Assembly (NCBI GenBank): GCA_902591565.1
Contig: CACJBC010000007.1
Coordinates: 1-49,238 of the forward strand
Reading direction: 5' to 3'
Length of the DNA stretch: 49,238 bases
Source of the DNA: an uncultured SAR86 cluster bacterium
GTDB lineage: Bacteria; Pseudomonadota; Gammaproteobacteria; Magnimaribacterales; D2472
The position numbers and the translations under genes were made by a program. The notes under the pieces are model-generated. The model was not told the DNA's origin, did no database searches, and worked only from the letters and a program-made list of their open reading frames with translations. Shown in pieces: positions 1-8,191 of the stretch; position 1 is the stretch's first letter, and every line of letters begins with the position of its first letter.

Positions 1-1
1 T

Positions 2-553
2 TTTCAACTTCCTGCAAAAATTACAGTTTGTTTTAAAGTGCCTGATGGAACTGGTTTTTGGCCAGCTATATGGATGCTTCCTCAGGGCTTTATGAATAAT
101 AATAAAGTATGGCCTGATGATGGAGAGATAGATCTAATGGAAGCTAGAGGAAGATTGTCTCAGGTTGTTGGTTCTGCAATGCACTTTAAAGCAAACTGGG
201 GTAGTCATACTTTTATTTCAAAAGATGTTCATGTTTCAATGGCCGAAAATTTTCAAGATACTTTTCATTCAATTACATTTGAATGGAGAGAAAATTCTAT
301 AAAAATGTTTTTAGACAACGAAGATACTCCTTTTTTTGATGAAAACTCTGATGCAAGTTCTCTAGTAAATACATATTATCCATTTAATGAGCCATTTTAT
401 TTAATATTAAATGTTGCTTCAGGTGGTAATTTTGACAGTTCTTTTCAGACAGATACAAATTCTTTCTGTCAAAATGCTGATTGCACTAATTTGTCTATTC
501 CAGATAGAGGAAGATTTCTAATAGATTATATTGAATATAAATCAATTGACTGA
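2..553 (+). CDS. GH16 family beta-glucanase-like protein, 5' end missing
   Basis: This is the C-terminal part of a glycoside hydrolase family 16 protein. The frame is open from base 2, so the true start lies before the window; a GTG at 38 is internal. The catalytic signature ExDxxE appears as EIDLME: nucleophile Glu at 125-127, Asp at 131-133 and acid/base Glu at 140-142. It follows the block WPAIWMLP, typical of laminarinase-like (endo-1,3-beta-glucanase) members. The C-terminus (RGRFLIDYIEYKSID) closely matches the end of the next gene, so the two are tandem paralogs. By family knowledge it would cleave beta-1,3 or mixed-linked glucans outside the cytoplasm; the exact substrate cannot be read from sequence. 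Paired cysteines near the C-terminus fit an exported, disulfide-bonded protein. Confidence 0.9.
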   Translation, partial: FQLPAKITVCFKVPDGTGFWPAIWMLPQGFMNNNKVWPDDGEIDLMEARGRLSQVVGSAMHFKANWGSHTFISKDVHVSMAENFQDTFHSITFEWRENSIKMFLDNEDTPFFDENSDASSLVNTYYPFNEPFYLILNVASGGNFDSSFQTDTNSFCQNADCTNLSIPDRGRFLIDYIEYKSID

Positions 554-582
554 TTTCAAAAATAAATAATGAAAATATTTTG

Positions 583-601
583 TAATTATGTATCATAATT
601 A
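583..601. repeat. Inverted repeat between the GH16 genes
   Basis: TAATTATG (583-590) and CATAATTA (594-601) are perfect 8-base arms around a 3-base loop, followed by TTTCTT. It could be a weak terminator for the first GH16 gene, but the stem is almost all A/T. Confidence 0.3.
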
Positions 602-623
602 TTTCTTAATGTTGTAACACAAA

Positions 624-1961
624 GTGAAATCAAATCCATTTATAAATATTCTAATATTAATCATTATTAGCTCATGCGGCGGTGGAGGGGGTGGCACTTC
701 AAGTCCTGGTGATGTATCAGCTTTTAATCCATCCATTGATTCTTTTTCAAGCTCATCTTATTCATTAACAGTCGGAGGTTCTATTAACTTAACATGGTCA
801 ACTACCAATGCAATTGCTTGTACTGCGAGTGGAGATTGGAGTGGAGATAAATCAAATTCAGATTCACCTTTTAATATAACTCTAAATGAAGTTAAAACTT
901 ATGTATTTACATTAACATGTCGAGGAGAAGACCCTTCAAATACGGTATTTAAAACTATCGAAGTTATTGTCTCTAGTGAAGGCAATTCATCTTCAGGCAT
1001 TTATGGTGAAGATAAAAGCTCTTATTGTGCTTTACCATCAAATAACTCATCTTCATATTGGATTGAAGATTTTTCTTCAAACGTTTTAGACGATCAAATT
1101 TTTACCTACCAAGAATCAAATGGATTTTGTAAAGTTCCAGGATGTCCAAATGGAGATTCAGATTTTGTTACTGGCTGGGGCAATAATGAAAAGCAATACT
1201 ATACAAGCTGTAGAGATGGTTATTCAAAAAACTGTAATTCTGAAACAAACACAACTGAAAACCTATTTATTGAAGATGGATATTTAAAAATACAGCCTAT
1301 ATTTAATAACACTGATCCTTTTGATGATCCATATTGTGCAACTAACACGTGTTCATGGGGAGGAACATGGGACTATACTTCTGCAAGAATTATGACTTCA
1401 AGTAAAAAACTAATATCTCCAGGTTCTGAAGTCACTGTATGTTTTAAATACCCTGAAGCAATGGGTCACTGGCCAGCAATCTGGATGCTCCCTGAGGGCT
1501 TTGTTGAAGGATCAAAAACTTGGCCTGATGACGGTGAGAATGATCTTGCTGAACATATGTATAATCATGGTGCTGCAGATACGCAATCAACTATTCATTT
1601 TGGTACATCAAATAATTCAAATAATATTTGGCATATAGAATCTGTTCCAAGTAACGTTAATTTTTTTGATAAATTTCATTCTATAACCATGAAATGGCAG
1701 ACCGATAAAATAGAATATTTTCTTGATACTCAGACAGAGCCCTATTTATCGATAGATAAGAATATAAGATCTGAATTCAATTCAGCTGCATGGCCATTCA
1801 ATGAAGACTTTTATTTAATACTAAATGTTGCAACTGGTGGTAATAATGGAGGCACTCCTAATACCTCAAAATACTGCCATGATTCAGTGTGCTCTAATTT
1901 AGCTGACAAAGATAAAGGAAGGTTTGTAATAGATTATATTGAAATAAAATCTATTGACTAA
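624..1961 (+). CDS. GH16 family glucanase-like lipoprotein with Ig-like domain
   Basis: A 445-residue exported lipoprotein. The GTG start at 624 is the only sensible one, because an in-frame TAA lies 9 bases upstream and a lipoprotein signal follows: a hydrophobic stretch ending ISS-C18, with Gly at +2. A glycine run leads into an Ig/PKD-like domain (about residues 35-117) whose Cys66 and Cys99 probably pair. The GH16 domain covers about 145-445. The catalytic motif is ENDLAE (Glu305, Asp307, Glu310), so all three acidic residues remain, although the usual hydrophobic residue after the first Glu is Asn. The core WPAIWMLP matches the upstream paralog. Likely role: outer-membrane-anchored beta-glucan (laminarin-type) hydrolysis. 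Its stop overlaps the convergent hisIE stop by 11 bases. Confidence 0.88.
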   Translation: MKSNPFINILILIIISSCGGGGGGTSSPGDVSAFNPSIDSFSSSSYSLTVGGSINLTWSTTNAIACTASGDWSGDKSNSDSPFNITLNEVKTYVFTLTCRGEDPSNTVFKTIEVIVSSEGNSSSGIYGEDKSSYCALPSNNSSSYWIEDFSSNVLDDQIFTYQESNGFCKVPGCPNGDSDFVTGWGNNEKQYYTSCRDGYSKNCNSETNTTENLFIEDGYLKIQPIFNNTDPFDDPYCATNTCSWGGTWDYTSARIMTSSKKLISPGSEVTVCFKYPEAMGHWPAIWMLPEGFVEGSKTWPDDGENDLAEHMYNHGAADTQSTIHFGTSNNSNNIWHIESVPSNVNFFDKFHSITMKWQTDKIEYFLDTQTEPYLSIDKNIRSEFNSAAWPFNEDFYLILNVATGGNNGGTPNTSKYCHDSVCSNLADKDKGRFVIDYIEIKSID

Positions 1962-2553
1962 TTCTTCTTTTTTTTAATTCAGTCATTACATCATTTAATG
2001 AATAGTTTTGAGATTTAAGAAGAACCAATAGGTGAAATAGTAAATCTGCTGATTCATCAATAATTCTTCCATCATCAGTTACGGCTGCTATGGATGTTTC
2101 ACCAGCTTCTTCAGTTAATTTTTTTGCTATTTCCTTAACACCTTTTTTTAATAAAGATGCAACATAAGAATTATTTAAATTTTCTCTCTTTCTTTTATCA
2201 ATAGTATCTTCAAGTTCAGTGATTATTGAAAATACATTTTTAGACTCAGCTTTAAAACAAGAGTAATTTTCTAAATGACATGTTGGACCTAACGGACTTG
2301 CTTTAATCAACAAAGTATCATTATCACAATCTATTTCAATTGATTGCATAATTAATTTATTGCCAGAGGTTTCACCTTTAGTCCATAGTTTTTGTCTAGA
2401 TCTGCTGAAAAAAGTTACCTCCTTTGAACTTAAAGTATGATCAAGAGATTCTTTATTCATATAACCAAGCATCAAAATATTGAATGATATTGAGTCTTGA
2501 ATTATTGCTGGTATAAGACCTTTATCATCCCATTTTATATTTGTAGTATCCAT
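1951..2553 (-). CDS. hisIE: Bifunctional phosphoribosyl-AMP cyclohydrolase / phosphoribosyl-ATP pyrophosphatase
   Basis: Carries out steps 2 and 3 of histidine synthesis in the cytosol. The N-terminal HisI domain (about residues 1-110) contains the MLGYMN and FFSRSR blocks and the metal-ligand region with Asp/Cys around CDNDT plus GPTCH. The C-terminal HisE domain (about 112-200) is a helical MazG-like pyrophosphohydrolase with the acidic EEAGE motif and a later DESADLLFH block. The length of 200 aa matches E. coli-type fused HisIE. It is the last gene of the his operon, 4 bases after hisF. Confidence 0.96.
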   Translation of the reverse strand: MDTTNIKWDDKGLIPAIIQDSISFNILMLGYMNKESLDHTLSSKEVTFFSRSRQKLWTKGETSGNKLIMQSIEIDCDNDTLLIKASPLGPTCHLENYSCFKAESKNVFSIITELEDTIDKRKRENLNNSYVASLLKKGVKEIAKKLTEEAGETSIAAVTDDGRIIDESADLLFHLLVLLKSQNYSLNDVMTELKKRRISQ

Positions 2554-2557
2554 TATT

Positions 2558-3325
2558 TTATACCCTTATATTTATTGATTGATTTAGTAAAAATTCTTTA
2601 AGCTCATTAATGATAATTAAATTTTTATGAAATACACTTGCTGCAAGTGCGCCGCTGGACTTTGTCTTAGTGAAAACATCTTGAAAATCTTCTATACGAC
2701 CTGCACCACCAGATGCAATCAATGGCACATCACAATTTTTTAACATCTCATTTAATTGAACAAGATCATATCCATTTCGAACGCCATCTTGATTCATACA
2801 ATTTAAAACAATTTCACCAGCGCCCAAACTTTGAACTCTATCAATCCATTCATTGGTTTCTATATGAGTATTTTTGATTGTTTTTTCATCTCCGGTATTT
2901 GAATAAACGATATATTTATTATTTTCAATCATAGAATCAATTCCAATTACAACACACTGACTGCCAAATTCATTTGCAAGTTCTTTTATTAGATCAGGAT
3001 TCTCAAGAGCTGGCGTATTAATAGAAACTTTATCGGCCCCATTATTTAATATCTGCTTTGCATCACTTATACTTTTTATACCTCCAGCTACACAAAAAGG
3101 TATATTTATAATTTCAGCTATGATTTTTACCCAATCTTTTGAAACAATTCCATCATATGTGCTAGCACCAATATCATAAAAAACTAATTCATCAGCTCCC
3201 TCATCATTATATTTTTTTGCTAATTCAATAATTGAACCAACAACCTCGTGATCCTTAAATTTAATTCCTTTAACCACTTGACCATTTTTTACATCGAGAC
3301 ACGGAATTATTCTTTTAGTTAACAT
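2558..3325 (-). CDS. hisF: Imidazole glycerol phosphate synthase, cyclase subunit
   Basis: TIM-barrel subunit that uses ammonia from HisH to convert PRFAR into IGP and AICAR. It starts with the family signature [16 protein letters not shown], holding the catalytic Asp of strand 1. The second catalytic Asp and the phosphate-binding loops are seen at [15 protein letters not shown] and the AASVFH end. The 255 aa length is normal. The start overlaps hisA by 11 bases, which supports translational coupling. Confidence 0.97.
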   Translation of the reverse strand: MLTKRIIPCLDVKNGQVVKGIKFKDHEVVGSIIELAKKYNDEGADELVFYDIGASTYDGIVSKDWVKIIAEIINIPFCVAGGIKSISDAKQILNNGADKVSINTPALENPDLIKELANEFGSQCVVIGIDSMIENNKYIVYSNTGDEKTIKNTHIETNEWIDRVQSLGAGEIVLNCMNQDGVRNGYDLVQLNEMLKNCDVPLIASGGAGRIEDFQDVFTKTKSSGALAASVFHKNLIIINELKEFLLNQSINIRV

Positions 3326-4034
3326 TCTTTAAATCCTGAAGAGAAATTTTATTCTCATATATTGCTTTACCAACAACACATTCATTGCAAAGAATTGATC
3401 TTAAATTATTTATATCCTCTAGGGATCCAATTCCGCCAGATGCTATGAGATTGATATTCTTGTTAGCTAATAGGTTCTTATATATGTTTATATTAGGCCC
3501 TTTAAGCGTCCCATCAACTGAGATATCTGTAGCTAATATATTTTTTATCCATTTATTATTATTTATGTAATCATACAAATTAATATCTGTGTTTTTTGTC
3601 CAACCGTGTATAGAAAGAAGAGGGGTTTCATTGCTTAGATTAAAATCTAATCCAAATATTATTTTATTAACATCTATATAGTTTTTAAGCTGATTTCTAA
3701 ATGCATCATTAGTAATAGCTGCTGTCCCAACAATAATTCTTCTTATATTATTAGATAATAGCTGCGAAGCTTTTTCTATTGTCCTTATGCCACCCCCAAC
3801 TTGAATCTCAATATTTTCAATACAAGAAATATTTTGAATAATTTCAAGATTTTCATCTCCACCAGTTTTAGCAGCATTTAGATCAACAATATGAATATTT
3901 TTAAATCCTGCTTTCTTAAAAATTTTTACTTGTTCTATTGGATTTTCGTTATATACGGTTACATCTGAATAATTGCCTTTTAATAATCTTACACATTTTC
4001 CGTTTAATATATCTATTGCGGGTATTATGTTCAT
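3315..4034 (-). CDS. hisA: Phosphoribosylformimino-5-aminoimidazole carboxamide ribotide isomerase
   Basis: Half-duplicated TIM barrel homologous to HisF that isomerises ProFAR to PRFAR. Features seen: [15 protein letters not shown] at the N-terminus with the catalytic Asp, QVGGGIR for the first phosphate loop, [15 protein letters not shown] with the second catalytic Asp, and LIASGGIGS for the second phosphate loop. The 239 aa length fits. The ATG overlaps the hisH stop by 4 bases. Confidence 0.97.
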   Translation of the reverse strand: MNIIPAIDILNGKCVRLLKGNYSDVTVYNENPIEQVKIFKKAGFKNIHIVDLNAAKTGGDENLEIIQNISCIENIEIQVGGGIRTIEKASQLLSNNIRRIIVGTAAITNDAFRNQLKNYIDVNKIIFGLDFNLSNETPLLSIHGWTKNTDINLYDYINNNKWIKNILATDISVDGTLKGPNINIYKNLLANKNINLIASGGIGSLEDINNLRSILCNECVVGKAIYENKISLQDLKNVN

Positions 4035-4606
4035 ATTGATTTAATAAAATAAGTTAAAAATTTTTCACCTGCTTTGGATGATTTCTCTGGATGAAATTGA
4101 CACCCTAAAATATTATCTTTTTTTATAATAGATGAAAATTTATTGCCATATGAGCTATAACCAATCGTAAATTTAGAATCTTTATTAAAGTAGCTATTAG
4201 CAAAATAATAGTGCCCATTAAGGCTATTATCAGTATCACATTCAACTTTGTTCCAACCCATTTGTGGAACATTAACCCCATCATTTACATTAAATTTTTC
4301 TATATTTCCATCAATGATTCCCAGGCATCCTGTTTGATTTTCTTCTGAATAATCAAAAAATATTTGCATACCTATACATATGCCTAGAATTGGTTTTTTT
4401 GTGGATTTAATAAAATTTATTAAATCTCTTTTTCTTAGAGTATTCATAACTACATCAGCTGAACCAACTCCTGGAAGAACATATGCATTCATTTCAGATA
4501 GTTCTTTTACAGAATTTGTAATAATTGCGTTAATACCCAACCTCTTGAATGAATAATAAATTGAATTAAGATTAGCGCCACCACAGTCTATAATTCCAAT
4601 ATTCAT
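4031..4606 (-). CDS. hisH: Imidazole glycerol phosphate synthase, glutamine amidotransferase subunit
   Basis: Class I glutamine amidotransferase that feeds ammonia to HisF. The nucleophilic Cys lies in the elbow PILGICIGMQ and the catalytic His-Glu pair in GCQFHPEKS. The oxyanion region PGVGSAD is also present. At 191 aa it is of normal to slightly short length. It overlaps both neighbours by 4 bases (ATGA-type), as expected for a heterodimer partner of HisF in one mRNA. Confidence 0.96.
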   Translation of the reverse strand: MNIGIIDCGGANLNSIYYSFKRLGINAIITNSVKELSEMNAYVLPGVGSADVVMNTLRKRDLINFIKSTKKPILGICIGMQIFFDYSEENQTGCLGIIDGNIEKFNVNDGVNVPQMGWNKVECDTDNSLNGHYYFANSYFNKDSKFTIGYSSYGNKFSSIIKKDNILGCQFHPEKSSKAGEKFLTYFIKSI

Positions 4607-6477
4607 AGAAGACCTTTTGTTGATGCAACATCCAAATTTGTTTTAGTGAGTGCTTTTTTTAAGGCTCTTGTAAAACTTTTAAATGTAGCTTCGATGATGT
4701 GATGAGTATTAGTTCCTTTAGTATCAATATGACAAGTAAAATTGACTGCATTAATAAATGATATAAAAAAATGTTCGAACATTTCAGTTGGAAAATCACC
4801 TACATATTCTCTTAAATCAGATGTCTTCATTTTTAACATTGTTCTTGAAGCCATATCAATAGTAACTGTTGAAATAGTCTCATCCATAACCAATGATTCA
4901 ATAGATGAATATCTTTCAATAGTATTTCTATCTCCAATGGCATCTTTAAATGCATCACCTAAAGCAATTGCAACATCTTCAATAGTGTGATGTTGATCTA
5001 TTTGAAGATCGCCCAAACAATTAATTGTTATATCAAACCCACCATGTTTGGCGAATTGTTCAAGCATATGATCAAAAAACTTCAGACCAGTATCTATATT
5101 ATAGTTACCGGAACCATCTATATTTAGATTTATAAAAATACTTGTTTCATTAGTAGTTCTTTTAATAAATGATGTTCTAGATTGATTATCTAAATCATTA
5201 AGAGCATAACTTTCTCTTATTGAAACAGCTTTTTTATGAGCATCAAGATTTTCAGCTTCTGCTAAGGTTTTCACAGTGGGTGCTAAGTTTATAAAGCCAT
5301 CAGGAGAGGCAGTCTGAAAGGTAATACTTTTACCAAAATCTTTTACTGATAGACCTGAGTATGTTTTGGCAGCTCTACCAGTAGGTAATGTGTGATTTGA
5401 ACCTGATGCATAATCTCCAAATGATTCTGGTGAATATTTACCACAAAAAACCGATCCAGCATTATTTATTAAAGGCGCAATTTTTGAAAAATTATTATCA
5501 AGAAGAATCAGATGTTCTGGGGCATTATCGTTAATGAAATTTATTATTTCTTGATCATTCTTTGCTTTCACTAAATAAATATTTTTAAGGCTTTTGTCAA
5601 GAATCAATTGTCTTTTTAAATCAACTTTTTGTTGTTTTATTTCAGATTTAATAGAGTCTAAAAGCAATTCATTTTTTGAAATTAAAACAGCTTTTGCATC
5701 TACACTGTGCTCAAGTTGGGATAGTAAATCTGATGCAATAATATCAACTTTTTTTTCATCATCAGAATAAACATAAACTTCGCTTGGTCCTGCTGGCATA
5801 TCAATTGGAACATCTTTATTAACAATAACCTTTGCTTCAGTAACATACTTATTTCCAGGTCCAAAAATCTTTAGACATTTTGGAATTGTGTCTGTTCCAT
5901 ATGCCATAGCAAATATTGCTTGAGCGCCGCCAACTTTATAAATATTTTTTATTTTTAATAAATTAGCAACCCATAATATAGTTGGGTTTATTTTTCCCTT
6001 AGCATCAGGTGGAGTGCATATGACGATATTTTTACATCCTGCAATTATTGCAGGAATAGCTTGCATTAATAGTGAGCTAAATAGCGGAGCTGTACCGCCT
6101 GGAATATACAAACCTACTGTATCAATCGGTCTAAATTCTGACCATAATGAAATGCCTTTTGTAGTTTCTAGATTATTAATTGATAGTCCATTAAGCTGTT
6201 TTTGATGATATTTTTTTATATTTGCGTATGCAATAAGAATTGAATTTTTTAGTGAATCAGAAAGAAATTTATCTGATTGTTTAAATTCACTTTTAGTAAC
6301 TTTGAAAGATTTAAGTTCTTTTTCATTTAAAATCTTAGAAATTTTTCTAAGTCCATTATCTCCTTCATTAATTACTAATCTTTTGAATTTATTAATTGTT
6401 GCAATATCTTTAGATAAAATTTTTGATTCCTTAAAGTCTAAGACTGTTGATTTTTTGTTTAATGTAAGATTTTTCAT
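4603..6477 (-). CDS. hisD-hisB: HisD-HisB fusion: histidinol dehydrogenase / imidazoleglycerol-phosphate dehydratase
   Basis: One uninterrupted 624-residue frame holds two complete enzymes. Residues 1 to about 430 are histidinol dehydrogenase: IYKVGGAQA, the zinc ligands in QLEHS, GDYASG and the late DAHKK His, and the catalytic NAPEHL Glu-His pair. Residues about 434-624 (DNA 4603-5178) are IGP dehydratase: FDHML, HHTIEDVAIALG, the second His pair in THHIIEA and the usual STKGLL-type end. The linker is only a few residues long. HisB is normally separate, or fused to the HisN phosphatase in enterobacteria; I do not know this HisD-HisB joining as a common arrangement. In the usual order hisG-D-C-B, loss of hisC would bring D and B together (inference). 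The gap to hisG is 1 base. Confidence 0.94.
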   Translation of the reverse strand: MKNLTLNKKSTVLDFKESKILSKDIATINKFKRLVINEGDNGLRKISKILNEKELKSFKVTKSEFKQSDKFLSDSLKNSILIAYANIKKYHQKQLNGLSINNLETTKGISLWSEFRPIDTVGLYIPGGTAPLFSSLLMQAIPAIIAGCKNIVICTPPDAKGKINPTILWVANLLKIKNIYKVGGAQAIFAMAYGTDTIPKCLKIFGPGNKYVTEAKVIVNKDVPIDMPAGPSEVYVYSDDEKKVDIIASDLLSQLEHSVDAKAVLISKNELLLDSIKSEIKQQKVDLKRQLILDKSLKNIYLVKAKNDQEIINFINDNAPEHLILLDNNFSKIAPLINNAGSVFCGKYSPESFGDYASGSNHTLPTGRAAKTYSGLSVKDFGKSITFQTASPDGFINLAPTVKTLAEAENLDAHKKAVSIRESYALNDLDNQSRTSFIKRTTNETSIFINLNIDGSGNYNIDTGLKFFDHMLEQFAKHGGFDITINCLGDLQIDQHHTIEDVAIALGDAFKDAIGDRNTIERYSSIESLVMDETISTVTIDMASRTMLKMKTSDLREYVGDFPTEMFEHFFISFINAVNFTCHIDTKGTNTHHIIEATFKSFTRALKKALTKTNLDVASTKGLL

Positions 6478-6478
6478 A

Positions 6479-7342
6479 TTAATTTAAGAGTTTTTCTACT
6501 GGCATTACTAATATTGAGGAGGCTCCTTTAGCTTTAAGTTTTTCCATAGTCTCCCAAAATATTGGTTCTTGGCATAAAGCATGAATTGCAACTTTATTTT
6601 CATTCTCCAGAGGTATTACTGTTGGTGATTCTGACCCAGGAAGTAATTTACAAATCTCTTTGACCTTTGATGCATCTGCATTCAACATGACGTATTTACT
6701 TTCAGTAGCATTAACAACACCCTGCATTCTACTAATTATTTTTTCAGCAATTTTATTTTTTGAAACTGATAAATTTTTATTTTTTATAAGAACAGCTTCA
6801 GACTCCAGGATTGTTTCAACTTCTTTTAAGTTATTTGCTTCTAGTGTTGCACCAGATGAAACAAGATCGCATATCAGATCAGACATGCCAATGTAAGGAG
6901 TTAATTCTACTGATCCGTGTATATTGATAATAGAAGCATCTATTTTTCTATCTCTTAAATATTTTTTTACAGTATTTGGATATGAGGTTGCTATTTTTTT
7001 ATTTTTGAAACTTCTAATATTAATATTTTCAGGACAAGCAAATGACAACCTACATTTAGAAAAACCTAAACTTAACACTTTTTCAATAGATGTTTTTTTA
7101 AATAAAGATTTTTCTAGTAATATGTTTTCTCCAACTATCGCTAGATCTGCATCACCATTAGATACTAAAGAAGGAATGTCATCACTTCTTACAAACAGTA
7201 TATCAATAGGCATATTGTTAGCTTTTGCCAAGAGATTATCAGTTTTAATTGAAAAATTAATACCCGATTTTTTTATTAAGTCTGCGCTTTGATCAAATAG
7301 TCTGCCTTTTTTTTGAATAGCAATAGTTAGTCTATTTTTCAT
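6479..7342 (-). CDS. hisG: ATP phosphoribosyltransferase, long form
   Basis: First and feedback-controlled step of histidine synthesis, ATP + PRPP to phosphoribosyl-ATP. The start MKNRLTIAIQKKGRL and the PRPP/ATP-site block DLICDLVSSGATLEANNL are typical. The 287 aa length and a C-terminal ACT-like regulatory region (about 215-287, ending SSILVMPVEKL) mark it as long HisG_L, which does not need HisZ. Its ATG overlaps the upstream TrpR-like gene stop by 4 bases, so it is transcribed from the promoter ahead of that gene. Confidence 0.95.
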   Translation of the reverse strand: MKNRLTIAIQKKGRLFDQSADLIKKSGINFSIKTDNLLAKANNMPIDILFVRSDDIPSLVSNGDADLAIVGENILLEKSLFKKTSIEKVLSLGFSKCRLSFACPENINIRSFKNKKIATSYPNTVKKYLRDRKIDASIINIHGSVELTPYIGMSDLICDLVSSGATLEANNLKEVETILESEAVLIKNKNLSVSKNKIAEKIISRMQGVVNATESKYVMLNADASKVKEICKLLPGSESPTVIPLENENKVAIHALCQEPIFWETMEKLKAKGASSILVMPVEKLLN

Positions 7343-7605
7343 TTCTTAATCCTTTGTAAAATTTTTTTATAACCTTGATAGGGTTCATTTGATAAAAATC
7401 TTGCAACCCTTGTGACTGTTGTAGTGCTTGTTTCTAATTTAGTAGCAATATCTCTATAAGAAAGATTATCTTCATATAAAAGTTGAGCTACTGACCATCG
7501 CTCTTCAAGTGCTTTTAACTCAGCAGGAGTACAGAGATCTTTTAAAAAATCATTAACCTCATTTTTATTTTTTAATAGCAATAATGCTTCATTTAGATTT
7601 TTCAT
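7339..7605 (-). CDS. yerC: TrpR-like (YerC/YecD family) regulator, likely his operon repressor
   Basis: An 88-residue all-helical protein of the TrpR superfamily. The characteristic block is LCTPAELKALEERW, followed by the helix-turn-helix YRDIATKLETSTTTVTRVARFL. It is the first gene of the his operon and overlaps hisG by 4 bases. A perfect palindrome with the spacing of a trp operator lies in its promoter, so autogenous histidine-responsive repression is likely. TrpR-family regulators predicted to act on his genes (called HisR in some comparative studies) are known in other lineages; the ligand here is inferred. No Shine-Dalgarno precedes the ATG, which fits a leaderless mRNA. Confidence 0.85.
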   Translation of the reverse strand: MKNLNEALLLLKNKNEVNDFLKDLCTPAELKALEERWSVAQLLYEDNLSYRDIATKLETSTTTVTRVARFLSNEPYQGYKKILQRIKK

Positions 7606-7612
7606 GCGTGCT

Positions 7613-7641
7613 AGTGTATTACTATGTTAATACAATGTAAA
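7613..7641 (-). promoter_or_regulatory. his operon promoter
   Basis: Read on the minus strand, TTTACA (7641-7636) and TACACT (7618-7613) are separated by exactly 17 bases. The -35 matches 5 of 6 consensus bases and the -10 matches 4 of 6. Only 7 bases separate the -10 from the ATG, so transcription should start at or next to the start codon. Confidence 0.6.
7615..7634. promoter_or_regulatory. Palindromic operator, TrpR-like spacing
   Basis: TGTATTA and TAATACA are perfect 7-base inverted arms around a 6-base centre. The 18-base core GTATTA-N6-TAATAC has the same length and half-site layout as E. coli trp operators (GTACTAG-type arms). It fills the spacer between the -35 and -10, the classic repressor position, directly ahead of a TrpR-like gene. 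Confidence 0.65.
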
Positions 7642-7642
7642 G

Positions 7643-7669
7643 AAAAAAAGGCGCTAAATTTAGCGCCTT
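7643..7669 (-). terminator. Rho-independent terminator after the small membrane protein gene
   Basis: AAGGCGCTAAA/TTTAGCGCCTT (7648-7669) is a perfect 11-base-arm palindrome. On the minus strand it is followed by a run of seven T. It ends the 7686-8114 transcript and insulates the his promoter. Confidence 0.85.
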
Positions 7670-7685
7670 AATAAATTATATTAAA

Positions 7686-8114
7686 TTAATCTTTTGTATT
7701 AATCCATAAAGGTAATACTGCTATCAATAATCCAGAAAAGAAAAAGATCCTTGATCCGATTGCAGCAAGCATATTACCTTCAGCGTGAGAGGCTAAAAAA
7801 CCCTGAGAGCCAGCTCCAAGATCTATATCACCATTAGCAGCGTCTAGTGCACTTAATGCCATAGCATGACCGTCATAGGTACCACCAATTAGATTACCCA
7901 AGTTTAGGGCAAGCATAAAAACTGATACTGCAAAAGCAGTTCCAATAATTTTTGCAATTGTATTGGCCCCTTTGTCTACCATAACACTACTAAATCTAGC
8001 TGCAATCCATACAGCAATTACCATAGCAAGAAACACTGTTGCATTTGCGCCTCTTGAGCTTGCAAAGATACTCCATAGTTCTAATTCATAATTAACACTA
8101 GTTAATAAATCCAT
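7686..8114 (-). CDS. Small three-helix membrane protein, paralog of the gene at 35785
   Basis: I do not recognise a named family. The 142-residue product has hydrophobic segments at about 25-43, 54-78 and 117-138, with a polar, Asp/Gly-rich loop between the second and third. It aligns without gaps over about 55 residues with the product of 35785-36165: N-x3-F-x2-MV-x2-W-x-A-x-R in helix 1 and N-x-IGG after helix 2. Both are single-gene units with strong ribosome binding sites and their own terminators, suggesting high expression. No catalytic or cofactor motif is evident. It may be an inner-membrane subunit or structural protein; function is unknown. Confidence 0.8.
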   Translation of the reverse strand: MDLLTSVNYELELWSIFASSRGANATVFLAMVIAVWIAARFSSVMVDKGANTIAKIIGTAFAVSVFMLALNLGNLIGGTYDGHAMALSALDAANGDIDLGAGSQGFLASHAEGNMLAAIGSRIFFFSGLLIAVLPLWINTKD

Positions 8115-8118
8115 AATC

Positions 8119-8128
8119 TCTCCTCCTA
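8119..8128 (-). promoter_or_regulatory. Very strong ribosome binding site
   Basis: On the minus strand TAGGAGGAGA lies a few bases before the ATG at 8114. It is among the closest matches to the anti-Shine-Dalgarno in the window and fixes the start of the 142-residue membrane protein. Confidence 0.75.
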
Positions 8129-8191
8129 GAAAAATATTAATATTTATTTATACAAGATATATATAAATCAATACAAGAAATAATACATGTA

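Noticed and set aside
1530-1560. Second GH16 protein as catalytically dead
   Set aside because: Although EIDLME became ENDLAE, the nucleophile, helper Asp and acid/base Glu all remain.
4742-4990. Plus-strand open frames inside the his operon and similar antisense frames elsewhere
   Set aside because: They lie opposite well-supported genes, lack ribosome binding sites and show no family features, as expected by chance in AT-rich codon usage.
5150-5220. hisD-hisB fusion as an assembly artefact
   Set aside because: The frame is continuous with no stop, both halves are complete and the linker is short. I keep it as a real fusion, with read-level confirmation suggested.
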